This document shows, in pieces, positions 32,382 through 40,477 of a stretch of DNA of 64,000 nucleotides. Below the pieces are notes generated by a model that did no database searches, was not told the DNA's origin, and worked only from the letters and a program-made list of their open reading frames with translations. This stretch comes from Firmicutes bacterium UBA6113 (GTDB lineage Bacteria > Bacillota > Clostridia > Tissierellales > Sedimentibacteraceae), in contig DIWF01000025.1 of NCBI GenBank assembly GCA_002422545.1, positions 3,530-67,529 of the forward strand, in the 5' to 3' direction. A program made the position numbers and the translations under genes. Each line of letters opens with the position of its first letter. The stretch's first letter is position 1.

Positions 32382-33725
32382 ATGCAGGACAGAGGAAAAA
32401 TTTCTTCCATTCTTGTAAGGCTGAAATTTTCTGCAGTGATGGCATTTGACGGCATAACATCAAATCTTCTGAGGACTTTCTTGACGGTTCTTGGCATATC
32501 AATTGGTGTAGCAGCTGTCATAAGCCTCATGGGCATAGGAGAAGGTGCAAGAAGGTCTATTGTATCTCAGTTTGAAAGCCTTGGCGAAAATGTAATTGTC
32601 ATTAAGTCAAATGCTGAAAATGTGGCATTTGAAGCTGATGAAGCTGAAAATATTCCAATAAGAGTAGACGGCGTTGATTACGCCACACCTGTTGTATATA
32701 CAAAAGACACTCCTGTCAGGTGGAGAAGAGACGAAAGCGAAATGAACATTGTGGGAGTAAATCAAAATTATCCTGAAATAAAAGACCACAAGGTTGTTTC
32801 TGGAAATTTCTTTACATCGCTTCATGTTAAGCAAAGAGCCCCTGTGGCTGTTCTTGGATACAATGTAGCGCAGTCTCTTTTAAACGGAAGAAGCCCGGTT
32901 GGACAGACATTAAAAATTGACGGAATAAACTACAGAATTGTAGGAGTGCTTGCTGAAAAGGGAGACGGAAAAGGTGACGGCATAGACGACAAAATAGTAA
33001 TTCCGTACACTTCTGCCATGAAAATTTCAGAAACAAAAGAAATTCTTGAAATTTGGGCCAAGTCACCAAGCGCTGAAGATGCTGAACTTGCTATGGTTCA
33101 GCTTGGAAGAATTTATAAAAGAAAAGTAGGGGTAGGAAACAACATCACTCCAAGTACAGGAGAGGGAGAAGCTCCTGTTGATGGGGGAGGGGACATATCA
33201 GTTCCTGTTGAACCGGTTCCTGAACCAGTTCCGGAACCTGAAGTTCCTGGTAATGATGAAAATGTTTTTGAAAAAGGTGAGGAGCCTCTAACCATAACCA
33301 GCCTTAACAATCTGGTGAAAGAAGCTGACCAGGCAAACAGGGTTATGACTGTACTTCTTGGAGGCATAGCAGCCGTTTCACTTCTTGTTGGTGGTATTGG
33401 AATCATGAACATAATGCTTGTGGCTGTAACGGAAAGAACAAGCGAAATCGGTGTAAGAAGAGCCCTTGGAGCAAAACAGGAGGACCTTCTCATCCAGTTT
33501 CTTCTTGAAGCAGTGTATGTAAGTATCATAGGCTGTGTAACAGGAATAGTTATCGGAGCATGGGCTGTAAGCCTTGTGGCAAGCTACGGACTGTCGGCAG
33601 TTGTAAGCTTTGATTCCATAAAAATAGCTGTGTTTGTTGCTCTTACATCAGGACTTTTGTTTGGAGTTTATCCGGCAATAAACGCTTCAAATCTTCCGCC
33701 TGTTGAAGCTTTGAAAAGACAATAA
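32382..33725 (+). CDS. MacB-like ABC transporter permease (FtsX fold)
   Basis: The 447-residue permease has the MacB layout: a first helix (residues about 23-45, 'NLLRTFLTVLGISIGVAAVISLMGIGEGARR'), a large extracellular MacB-PCD domain, and three C-terminal helices with 'GGIGIMNIMLVAVTERTSEIGVRRALGAK'. Just before TM2 the outer domain carries a Pro-Glu-Val stretch ('PVEPVPEPVPEPEVPGND') that looks like a flexible tether. ATG 32382 lies behind GAGGGGTG; a GTG at 32367 is an alternative. It ends the operon, with a terminator. Confidence 0.92.
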   Translation: MQDRGKISSILVRLKFSAVMAFDGITSNLLRTFLTVLGISIGVAAVISLMGIGEGARRSIVSQFESLGENVIVIKSNAENVAFEADEAENIPIRVDGVDYATPVVYTKDTPVRWRRDESEMNIVGVNQNYPEIKDHKVVSGNFFTSLHVKQRAPVAVLGYNVAQSLLNGRSPVGQTLKIDGINYRIVGVLAEKGDGKGDGIDDKIVIPYTSAMKISETKEILEIWAKSPSAEDAELAMVQLGRIYKRKVGVGNNITPSTGEGEAPVDGGGDISVPVEPVPEPVPEPEVPGNDENVFEKGEEPLTITSLNNLVKEADQANRVMTVLLGGIAAVSLLVGGIGIMNIMLVAVTERTSEIGVRRALGAKQEDLLIQFLLEAVYVSIIGCVTGIVIGAWAVSLVASYGLSAVVSFDSIKIAVFVALTSGLLFGVYPAINASNLPPVEALKRQ

Positions 33726-33732
33726 CAAATTT

Positions 33733-33762
33733 GAGGTTTTGATTTATCAAAACCTCTTTTAA
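33733..33762 (+). terminator. Terminator of the MacAB operon
   Basis: GAGGTTTTGA pairs perfectly with TCAAAACCTC around TTTA, then TTTT. Confidence 0.85.
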
Positions 33763-33817
33763 ATTTTCATGTTTTATTATATAATCTTAACAACAAGAAA
33801 ATAAAGGAAGGAATATC

Positions 33818-34879
33818 ATGATCTTTATCAGAGAAATCGACGCTGCTCAAATTGCAAAATCAGCAATGATTTTGTTCGCAGTCTTAATGTTCAGAAATTT
33901 AATAGCAAATATAATTATTAAGATTTTAAAAAAATTATCAGGAAAATATAATTTGAAAAACATTTCACTGGTCCTGGATTCCATTGAAAAACCACTTGTT
34001 AACTTCTTTACATACACGGGACTTTATTTCGCACTGATGATTCTTCCATTTAATGCAAACATAGCCGCATTCATAAACAGAGTATACAGGACTTTTGTCA
34101 TAATAACCATAACCCAGGGACTTTTAAAAATTATTTCTGCCTATGCCGAAGAACTTAACAATCAGTATTTGAACAAGGAAGAAAAAACAGAAAGAACTCA
34201 GATGTCAAAGACTGTGTTTCCTCTTCTGGCAAAGCTCATAAAAGCAATAATAATTATTATTGCTGTAGCTGCAATAGCAGTTGAATTCGACTTTGAACAG
34301 CTGAGCAGCATTCTTGCAGGTCTTGGAATTGGAGGCGCTGCTCTTGCACTGGCTTCACAGGATCTCATAAAAAACTTTTTCGGTGGATTCGTAATACTTA
34401 CAGACAAATCCTTCAGCGTGGGCGACTGGATTAAGGTTGACTCATTTGAAGGAACCGTGGAGGAACTCGGACTTCGAAGTACAAAGATTCGAACAATTGA
34501 CAAGGAGATTGTAACGGTTCCAAATTCAAGGTTTGCAGACAGGGAACTCATAAATTTCAGCGCCAGGGCAAACAGAAGAGTTAATTTCACTGTGGGAGCT
34601 GTGTATGGTACAAGTTCTGAAAGCTTGAAAGGAGCAATTTCTAAAATAAAATACATGCTAGATCAAAATCCAATGGTTAAGGAAGATTCAGCACTTGTGA
34701 AACTTGACAAGTTCGGCGCAAGCTCACTTGATATTGTGGTTCAATACCTTACAACAACAACTGATTATACGGAATTTATGGCAATAAAAAATGATATAAA
34801 CTTTAAGATAATAGACATATTCAACGAAGAAAAAATATCATTCGCATTCCCGAGCATGAGCGTATACATGGAAAAATAA
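33818..34879 (+). CDS. Small-conductance mechanosensitive channel (MscS family)
   Basis: The 353-residue channel has four hydrophobic segments in the first half. The MscS pore/beta-domain signature is 'LGIGGAALALASQDLIKNFFGGFVILTDKSFSVGDWI', followed by 'GTVEELGLRSTKIRTIDKEIVTVPNSRFADRELINFS'. It opens under membrane tension to release solutes during osmotic downshock. Four membrane helices instead of three place it with the YnaI/YbdG-like MscS paralogues. AAGGAAGG precedes the ATG; monocistronic. Confidence 0.92.
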   Translation: MIFIREIDAAQIAKSAMILFAVLMFRNLIANIIIKILKKLSGKYNLKNISLVLDSIEKPLVNFFTYTGLYFALMILPFNANIAAFINRVYRTFVIITITQGLLKIISAYAEELNNQYLNKEEKTERTQMSKTVFPLLAKLIKAIIIIIAVAAIAVEFDFEQLSSILAGLGIGGAALALASQDLIKNFFGGFVILTDKSFSVGDWIKVDSFEGTVEELGLRSTKIRTIDKEIVTVPNSRFADRELINFSARANRRVNFTVGAVYGTSSESLKGAISKIKYMLDQNPMVKEDSALVKLDKFGASSLDIVVQYLTTTTDYTEFMAIKNDINFKIIDIFNEEKISFAFPSMSVYMEK

Positions 34880-35002
34880 ATCATCAAAAGGAGATCATGA
34901 AAAAACAAAACCAGCGGATATAAACTGATTGTATAAAATTAAAAGTTGACGTCTTTGTCATATTTGAATCAATAAACTTTTAACAGTCTTGGTGAATATT
35001 TA

Positions 35003-35125
35003 ATGGAAAAGTTAGTTAAAATAAGAAAAGCTTATGGAGGATTTGATATTTCTGGCTTTGACAGACACAAATGCTATGAATGTGATAAAATGTCTGATTA
35101 TTTGGAAATGAAGATGTGCGGATAA
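35003..35125 (+). CDS. Small Cys-rich ORF (tentative)
   Basis: The 312-base gap 34880-35191 holds this 40-codon frame with 'HKCYECDKM' and a terminal 'MKMCG' (Cys24, Cys27, Cys39). The CxxC plus a late Cys could bind a metal. A GGTG lies 9 bases before the ATG, and TTGACG at about 34944 could be a -35 box. An 8-codon frame at 34897 behind AAAGGAG is the only other start-like signal in the gap. Neither is recognised; the frame could be a gene remnant. Confidence 0.3.
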   Translation: MEKLVKIRKAYGGFDISGFDRHKCYECDKMSDYLEMKMCG

Positions 35126-35191
35126 TGCGTGGCCATGATTCCATGTTCATTCATTAATCCGTTAAAAAATAATAATAAATGAGGAGAAATT

Positions 35192-35575
35192 ATGGAATTC
35201 AATTTAAATAAAGGATTAAAAAACAAAGAAGAAAAAATCGTAACCATGAATGATACAGCAAAAGTTTTCGGAAGCGGTGCAGCAGAAGTCTTTGCAACTC
35301 CAATGATGATCGGGCTCATGGAAAGTGCTGCCATGAATACCGTGAATGATTATCTTCCGGAAGGATATTCTACAGTTGGAACCATGGTCAATGTTAAGCA
35401 CCTGAATGCAACGGCAGTTGGCAAGAAAGTGTGGGCAGAGGCTGAACTTATTGAGGTTGACAGAAAGAGACTGGTTTTTAATGTTGATGCATATGATGAA
35501 GACAAAAAAATAGGTGAAGGCACACATGAAAGATTCATAATTGAGGAAGCAAAATTTATGAGCAAATTGAAATAA
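35192..35575 (+). CDS. Hotdog-fold thioesterase (FlK-like)
   Basis: The 127-residue protein matches the fluoroacetyl-CoA thioesterase-like hotdog group. 'FATPMMIGLMESAAMNTVNDYL' holds the catalytic Thr/Glu region, 'TVGTMVNVKHLNATAVGKKVWAEAEL' the central helix and His, and 'EGTHERFII' the terminal strand. These enzymes hydrolyse small acyl-CoAs. GAGGAGAAATT precedes the ATG. It lies 59 bases before nrdR with no terminator between, so they may be co-transcribed. Substrate unknown. Confidence 0.88.
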   Translation: MEFNLNKGLKNKEEKIVTMNDTAKVFGSGAAEVFATPMMIGLMESAAMNTVNDYLPEGYSTVGTMVNVKHLNATAVGKKVWAEAELIEVDRKRLVFNVDAYDEDKKIGEGTHERFIIEEAKFMSKLK

Positions 35576-35634
35576 ATGAATAATTACTTTACTTTGTGTT
35601 AAATATTTAGTAAAATCAATTAGAGGAGATTATT

Positions 35635-36096
35635 ATGAAATGTCCAAAATGTAATTGTTCTGAAAGCAAAGTGGTTGATACAAGACCCACGGATGATGGT
35701 TTTAAAATAAGGCGTCGCAGAGAATGCATTGAATGCGGACATCGATTTACAACCTACGAAAAAATTGAAGAAACTCAAATTGTGGTAATTAAAAGAGACG
35801 GAACAAGGCAGGGCTACAACCGTGATAAAATTATAAACGGTATCATTAGGGCATGTGACAAGCGTTCAGTAAGTCTCGAGCAAATAGAAGGTATAGCAGA
35901 CAAGGTTGAAAAGCAGCTTTTGAACAATTTTCAAAATGAAGTGTCAACCGAGGTAATCGGAGAACTGGTCATGAATGAACTTCAAAGCGTGGACGATGTT
36001 GCATATGTAAGGTTTGCTTCTGTGTACAGGAAGTTTAAAGATATTAATACTTTTATGGATGAGTTGAAAAAAATTCTCGATGAAAGAAAAAAATAA
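35635..36096 (+). CDS. nrdR: Transcriptional repressor NrdR
   Basis: The 153-residue protein has a zinc ribbon at the N-terminus ('KCPKCNCSESKVVDTRPTDDGFKIRRRRECIECGHRFTTYE') and an ATP-cone domain ('VVIKRDGTRQGYNRDKIINGIIRACDKR'). NrdR represses ribonucleotide reductase genes in response to dATP/ATP ratio by binding NrdR boxes. No nrd gene lies in the window. TAGAGGAGATT precedes the ATG. Confidence 0.97.
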   Translation: MKCPKCNCSESKVVDTRPTDDGFKIRRRRECIECGHRFTTYEKIEETQIVVIKRDGTRQGYNRDKIINGIIRACDKRSVSLEQIEGIADKVEKQLLNNFQNEVSTEVIGELVMNELQSVDDVAYVRFASVYRKFKDINTFMDELKKILDERKK

Positions 36097-36111
36097 TCAA
36101 AGGAGCAATTT

Positions 36112-36744
36112 ATGTATATAAATTTAGATGTGCTTAATATAACAAACGGCAATACCAGCATGATTGATACCGAATTTGGAAGAATGAATATTGAAAAAAT
36201 TGATGCAGGCAAAATAAAACTTGCAACAGGCAGAATCATTGCCACAGACCCTATTTTGATGTATGACGATGAAAGTTATTCTGTGCATGTAAAGCCGGGT
36301 GAATATACTGTATTCATATATATTGGAAAAACAGAAAACAGAAAAAAGCAGACTGTTTTGGCAGAAATAAGATTAAACGAAGAAAATCCGGTAAAATGGG
36401 AAATGGCTCTTTTAGCAGGAGAATCAGCCAAGGGCTTCGGTCATGACGAATTCATGGGATATGAAGTTGAAAACGGTCTTGGATGTTTCATGGACGAATC
36501 CGTAATGGAAATCCTCGATGTAATGGATGAGGAAGAACTTGAAGAATATGAAAGCAATATAAGAAATTCCGTAAAGATAAGCGAGTGTTCATGTGCAGAT
36601 ATAGTAATAGATAAGAAAAAGGGAAGCAACATCATCGTATTTGCAAGCGGATGGAACGAAGGAACATTTCCTACATACTACGGTCTTGACTCAAATAACA
36701 AACTGTCGAGACTTGTTACGGATTTCATGGTAATTGAAGCGTAA
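36112..36744 (+). CDS. DUF4241 domain protein
   Basis: The 210-residue cytosolic protein matches DUF4241: 'KLATGRIIATDPILMYD', 'VHVKPGEYTVFIYIG', 'NPVKWEMALLAGE', 'EFMGYEVENGLGCFMDESV', and the terminal 'IIVFASGWNEGTFPTYYGLDSNNKLSRLVTDFMVI'. The family's function is unknown; members occur in toxin-immunity contexts in some genomes, but no toxin gene is adjacent here. It starts 15 bases after nrdR behind AAAGGAG, so it probably shares that transcript. Confidence 0.8.
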   Translation: MYINLDVLNITNGNTSMIDTEFGRMNIEKIDAGKIKLATGRIIATDPILMYDDESYSVHVKPGEYTVFIYIGKTENRKKQTVLAEIRLNEENPVKWEMALLAGESAKGFGHDEFMGYEVENGLGCFMDESVMEILDVMDEEELEEYESNIRNSVKISECSCADIVIDKKKGSNIIVFASGWNEGTFPTYYGLDSNNKLSRLVTDFMVIEA

Positions 36745-36751
36745 TAATAAT

Positions 36752-36784
36752 AAAAAATTGCAATGTATATTGCAATTTTTTTTG
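36752..36784 (+). terminator. Terminator after the DUF4241 gene
   Basis: AAAAAATTGCAAT pairs with ATTGCAATTTTTT around GTAT; A/T flanks allow use by the convergent corA too. Confidence 0.8.
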
Positions 36785-36832
36785 TGAAATTTATTATTAG
36801 AAACATCACAGTAACATATCGGTGATTTAGAT

Positions 36833-37765
36833 TTACATTAACTTCTTTTTCTTGAAAAACCATATGCATATTATGAAAACTGAAATGCTCAATAATATTA
36901 CAAATGCATAGCCGTATTCCCAGTGAAGTTCCGGCATGGTTGAAAAATTCATTCCATACCAGCCCACTATGAGCGTCAGCGGAAGAAAGATTGCAGTTAT
37001 TACTGTAAAAAGTTTCATTGTGTTGTTTAAATTCAGATCCAGCTGAGCCTGGTATGATTCTCTGATCTGTGTTACATAATCCCTTAAATTTCCAACTTTT
37101 CTGTTGAGCCTCTCAATCCTGTTGAACAAAATAATAAAGTAAGTTATTGATTTGCTGTCCAGAACATTGTTGCTGTTTTCAGTGATATCTTCAATAATAT
37201 CTAAAAGCGGTTCATAATGTTTCTTTAAAAACAAAAGCTTTTTTTTAAGATTTACAATATCTGAAATATAATCCTTTGTTTTACCTTCAATTACATCAAC
37301 TTCCACATCCTGAATTTCTGCTTCAAGATCTGAAAGCATCTGATAGTCTTTTGCTGACATTTTGTCAAGCAATGTATACAATATTCTGTCCAAACTTAAA
37401 ATCATTGACCCTTTTGAGTCAACATCTTTTTTAACGTCATCTATAATGCTTAAGTCTGTTTTCGTCACAAGAAGCAGGCATTTTTTTGTCAAGTAGAAAT
37501 CAAGTTCGTCAAAGCTGTATGTATTTTGTGATGCATCTATGATGTTGAGGATTCCAAAACTGTAATTTTCATAAATTTCAACTTTTGGAGTGTCGTCGTT
37601 ATGTATGCAGTCATTAATTGTCCCATAGCTGAAGTGGAAATGACCGTTTATTTCCATGAGTTCATCGGGATTTAGAATAAAAAGAAATGTGCTTTCCTCA
37701 TCGCGGACAAAGTTTTCGTAATCAACTTTTGTCAGTCGATCCTGGTTTATTTTGTAAATTAACAA
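36833..37765 (-). CDS. corA: CorA-family divalent cation transporter
   Basis: The 310-residue protein has the CorA layout: a cytosolic N-domain, a long coiled stalk helix (about 150-245) and two C-terminal membrane helices, with the filter motif Y-G-M-N ('GWYGMNFSTMPELHWEYG') between them. The basic 'FFKKKKL' tail is typical. It takes up Mg2+ (or Co2+/Ni2+) as a homopentamer. Two negative charges in the loop (E/D positions) are reduced to one Glu pair, still within family variation. GAGGTGATAA precedes the ATG on the minus strand. Confidence 0.93.
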   Translation of the reverse strand: MLIYKINQDRLTKVDYENFVRDEESTFLFILNPDELMEINGHFHFSYGTINDCIHNDDTPKVEIYENYSFGILNIIDASQNTYSFDELDFYLTKKCLLLVTKTDLSIIDDVKKDVDSKGSMILSLDRILYTLLDKMSAKDYQMLSDLEAEIQDVEVDVIEGKTKDYISDIVNLKKKLLFLKKHYEPLLDIIEDITENSNNVLDSKSITYFIILFNRIERLNRKVGNLRDYVTQIRESYQAQLDLNLNNTMKLFTVITAIFLPLTLIVGWYGMNFSTMPELHWEYGYAFVILLSISVFIICIWFFKKKKLM

Positions 37766-37914
37766 ATTATCACCTCAATTTAAGATTTTATTATGGAAAA
37801 TGAGTTATATTAATTACTATCTTAACAGTTTTATTGTTCACTGTAAATTGGAATTTAGTCATTAGTTAAATTTATCTCACAATACAAAAATGTTTATAAA
37901 ATATATATACAATC

Positions 37915-37943
37915 TTGAAATAACTATTAATTGATGATAAAAT
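37915..37943 (+). promoter_or_regulatory. Promoter of the cell-shape operon
   Basis: TTGAAA (37915-37920), a 17-bp spacer and TAAAAT (37938-37943), 30 bases before the first gene. The rest of the 208-base divergent gap is A/T-rich with no other clear signal. Confidence 0.6.
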
Positions 37944-37973
37944 GAATAATCTAAAAATATTAAAGGGCGTAAA

Positions 37974-38369
37974 ATGAAAACTAAAATTAACAGGTACGAT
38001 ATTGCACTGATTGCAGCAATAGTATTAATCAATGTTGTGATACTTTTTTCAGGAGGAAGAAAGGCTGTACATGCTGATGAAAAAATTGCCTACGTTTACT
38101 CCCACGAGGAACTTGTGGGGGAATATGTCATGTCTGATGACTATGAAACAGAGTTCACTGTAGGCGACGAAAAATCAGGTTACAATACGGTTCACATAGA
38201 AAACGGGGAAGTATGGATTCACGATGCTACCTGTCCCGACAAAATATGTCTGTCACAAGGCAAGATTTCAAGAGACGGTGAAATAATAGTGTGTCTTCCA
38301 AATCAGTTTATGATTCAAATAGAAGATAAGGCTGAAGAAGAAAATGACGTTGATTTTATGGCACAATAA
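37974..38369 (+). CDS. NusG domain II-containing membrane-anchored protein
   Basis: The 131-residue protein has one N-terminal helix (residues 9-27) and an outer NusG-II (DUF1312) domain with the conserved 'VWIHDATCPDKICLSQGKIS' and 'EIIVCLPNQFMIQI'. In many Firmicutes such proteins are encoded with Gx transporters, FMN-binding proteins or ApbE, in respiration-like or isoprenoid gene sets. Here it opens the operon with the Gx transporter 14 bases downstream. Its role is not known. Confidence 0.88.
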   Translation: MKTKINRYDIALIAAIVLINVVILFSGGRKAVHADEKIAYVYSHEELVGEYVMSDDYETEFTVGDEKSGYNTVHIENGEVWIHDATCPDKICLSQGKISRDGEIIVCLPNQFMIQIEDKAEEENDVDFMAQ

Positions 38370-38383
38370 GGAAAAGGAAAATT

Positions 38384-38902
38384 ATGAATAAATTACAAAG
38401 ATACATTTTTTTATCTCTGCTGACTGCAGCTGCTTTAATCTTGAGCATATTAGAAGGAATGATTCCTTTGCCATACATAGCACCCGGTGCAAAGCTTGGG
38501 CTTTCTAACATAGTTACAATGACTGTAATAGTTGTTTTTGGCTTTAAAGATGCAATGCTTGTAGTAATTCTTAGGTGCATTCTATTGATGCTTGTGGCCA
38601 CAAACCCTGTTACGTTCATTTACAGTCTTGCAAGCGGAATAATGAGCACAGTTGCAATGAGCTTGGGACTGAAATACTGCAAAAAACTAAGCTTCATAGG
38701 TGTGAGTGTTCTTGGAGCAATGACCCACAACGCAACGCAGGTTACTGTTGCTGCCATAATTTTCGGCACGTTCAATCTGTATTATTACATGCCTGTTTTA
38801 TCGCTTGTAAGTATTTTTACAGGCTGTTTTGTTGGTTATTCTTCAATTTTCGTTTCTGACAATTTGAACAGGACGTTATTAAAATTACGAAGAGAGGTAT
38901 AG
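38384..38902 (+). CDS. Gx transporter family protein (HepS component I-like)
   Basis: The 172-residue membrane protein has five hydrophobic segments and the 'IPLPYIAPGAKLGLSNIVTM' and 'TNPVTFIYSLASGIMS' motifs of the family annotated as heptaprenyl diphosphate synthase component I. It is structurally an ECF S-component-like transporter for an unknown substrate, perhaps linked to isoprenoid or quinone metabolism. It overlaps no gene but is 1 base before the DUF4321 gene. Confidence 0.88.
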   Translation: MNKLQRYIFLSLLTAAALILSILEGMIPLPYIAPGAKLGLSNIVTMTVIVVFGFKDAMLVVILRCILLMLVATNPVTFIYSLASGIMSTVAMSLGLKYCKKLSFIGVSVLGAMTHNATQVTVAAIIFGTFNLYYYMPVLSLVSIFTGCFVGYSSIFVSDNLNRTLLKLRREV

Positions 38903-38903
38903 C

Positions 38904-39146
38904 ATGAAGAAGGGAAATACCATTTACTTGGTTTTGCTGATATTGACATCTGTTATCATAGGCACAATTTTGGGTCAAGCCTTTGCAGGTACTTTTCCTA
39001 TCTTGAATTACGGAGAAGGAATTGGATTTGGTCCGGCAACCTTAGATTTGAGCATATTCACTCTTACATTCGGGTTCAGTGCAAATCTCACTGTTGCAGG
39101 AATAATTGGATTGTTAATTGCAATAATAGCTTATAGAAAACTTTAA
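38904..39146 (+). CDS. DUF4321 small membrane protein
   Basis: The 80-residue protein has two membrane helices (about 7-28 and 58-77) around a glycine-rich outer loop 'NYGEGIGFGPATLDLSIFTLTFGF'. It matches DUF4321, a short family of spore-forming Firmicutes usually placed before maf-radC-mreB. Function unknown. AGAGAGG precedes the ATG. The conserved place suggests a role in envelope growth. Confidence 0.85.
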   Translation: MKKGNTIYLVLLILTSVIIGTILGQAFAGTFPILNYGEGIGFGPATLDLSIFTLTFGFSANLTVAGIIGLLIAIIAYRKL

Positions 39147-39152
39147 GGATAA

Positions 39153-39734
39153 ATGATGAAAAATATAATCTTGGCTTCAAAATCCCCAAGAAGGATTGAG
39201 ATGCTATCAAAATATCTGGAAAAAATAATTGTTTTTTCGCCTGATACGGATGAAAGGGTAAATGACTTGGATCTTCCGGAAACAACGGTCATGAAAATTG
39301 CTTTTGAAAAAGCATGGAAAGCATCTTGCGACTGTGAAACAAAAGGAATCATAATAGCAGCTGACACGGTTGTCTTCCTTGATAAAATAATGGGAAAACC
39401 AAAGGACGATGAGGAAGCATTTTCAATGCTTAAATCACTGTCCGGAAAAATTCACAGCGTTTATACGGGAGTGTGCGTAATAGACAGCACAGATGGTACA
39501 AAGGTAGTTGACTATGAAAAGACATTTGTTGAGTTCAACCCACTTACAGATGACTTTATCATGCGTTATCTGGAAACAGGTGAGCATTTAGATAAAGCAG
39601 GGGCCTACGGAATTCAGGGTTTTGGAGAGCTCATGGTTAAAAGAATTGACGGTTGCTACAACAATGTTAAGGGTCTTCCCCTTACAAAACTTAACAATAT
39701 TCTGACAAAACATTTTTCTCTTAAGCTGCTGTAG
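39153..39734 (+). CDS. maf: Maf-family nucleoside triphosphate pyrophosphatase
   Basis: The 193-residue protein has the Maf hallmarks 'LASKSPRRIEML', 'IIAADTVVFLDKIMGKPKD' and 'DKAGAYGIQGFGELMVKRIDGCYNNVKGLPL'. Maf enzymes cleave non-canonical or UTP/dTTP nucleotides to monophosphates and are tied to septum control in Bacillus. The start may be 39153 or the next ATG at 39156; AAGGA is upstream. The gene order maf-radC-mreB is conserved in Firmicutes. Confidence 0.95.
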   Translation: MMKNIILASKSPRRIEMLSKYLEKIIVFSPDTDERVNDLDLPETTVMKIAFEKAWKASCDCETKGIIIAADTVVFLDKIMGKPKDDEEAFSMLKSLSGKIHSVYTGVCVIDSTDGTKVVDYEKTFVEFNPLTDDFIMRYLETGEHLDKAGAYGIQGFGELMVKRIDGCYNNVKGLPLTKLNNILTKHFSLKLL

Positions 39735-39767
39735 AGGTGCATCTAAAATTGCATATTGGAGGATAAA

Positions 39768-40457
39768 ATGGACAATACTAACTACACCATAAAATCAATG
39801 CCCAGAGACGAAAGACCTCAGGAGAAATTGCTGAAATATGGAGCTAATAATTTGTCCGACTCAGAACTTATTGCAGTTATCATTAGGACAGGAAACAAAG
39901 ACGAAAATGCGGTTATGCTCGCCCAAAGAATTTTAAAGGATGACGGAAAAGGTCTACGAAACATTGCCGAGGCTACTCAAGAAATTTTACAGGCCTACAA
40001 GGGCATAAACGACGTAAAGGCTGCGCAGCTACTTGCTTTGGCTGAATTAAGCAAAAGAATCAGCACTTTAAAAATTGACAAAATAAAAATATCTTCCCCC
40101 GGAGATGCAGCTGTTGTGATGATGGAGGAAATGAGGTATTACAAAAAAGAATACTTTAAAATCATTTTGCTTGACACTAAAAACAACATAAAAAAGGTGT
40201 CGCAGATTTCAGTTGGAAGTCTTAACAGCTCCATAGTACACCCAAGAGAAGTGTTTTATGAAGCTGTCTCAAGCTCATGCTCTTCAATAATTCTTGTGCA
40301 CAATCATCCAAGCGGCGAAACAGAACCAAGCCATGAGGACATTGTGCTTACAAACAGACTTGATGAATGCGGAAAAATATTGGGAATAAAGGTCTTGGAC
40401 CATATTATCATAGGGGATGGAGTTTTTTACAGCTTCAAAGAAGAAGGTTTAATATAA
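39768..40457 (+). CDS. radC: RadC-family JAB/MPN protein
   Basis: The 229-residue protein has an N-terminal helix-hairpin-helix-like region and the JAMM metal motif 'HNHPSGETEPSHED'. It is classed as RadC, once thought a DNA repair protein, now of uncertain function. ATG 39768 follows TTGGAGG; an upstream TTG in frame overlaps that site and is rejected. It sits before mreB as in Bacillus. Confidence 0.95.
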   Translation: MDNTNYTIKSMPRDERPQEKLLKYGANNLSDSELIAVIIRTGNKDENAVMLAQRILKDDGKGLRNIAEATQEILQAYKGINDVKAAQLLALAELSKRISTLKIDKIKISSPGDAAVVMMEEMRYYKKEYFKIILLDTKNNIKKVSQISVGSLNSSIVHPREVFYEAVSSSCSSIILVHNHPSGETEPSHEDIVLTNRLDECGKILGIKVLDHIIIGDGVFYSFKEEGLI

Positions 40458-40477
40458 AATAGCGAAAGGAAACAAAC

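Noticed and set aside
34897..34923. 8-codon frame behind AAAGGAG
   Set aside because: Too short to support, with no features; could be a remnant or chance.
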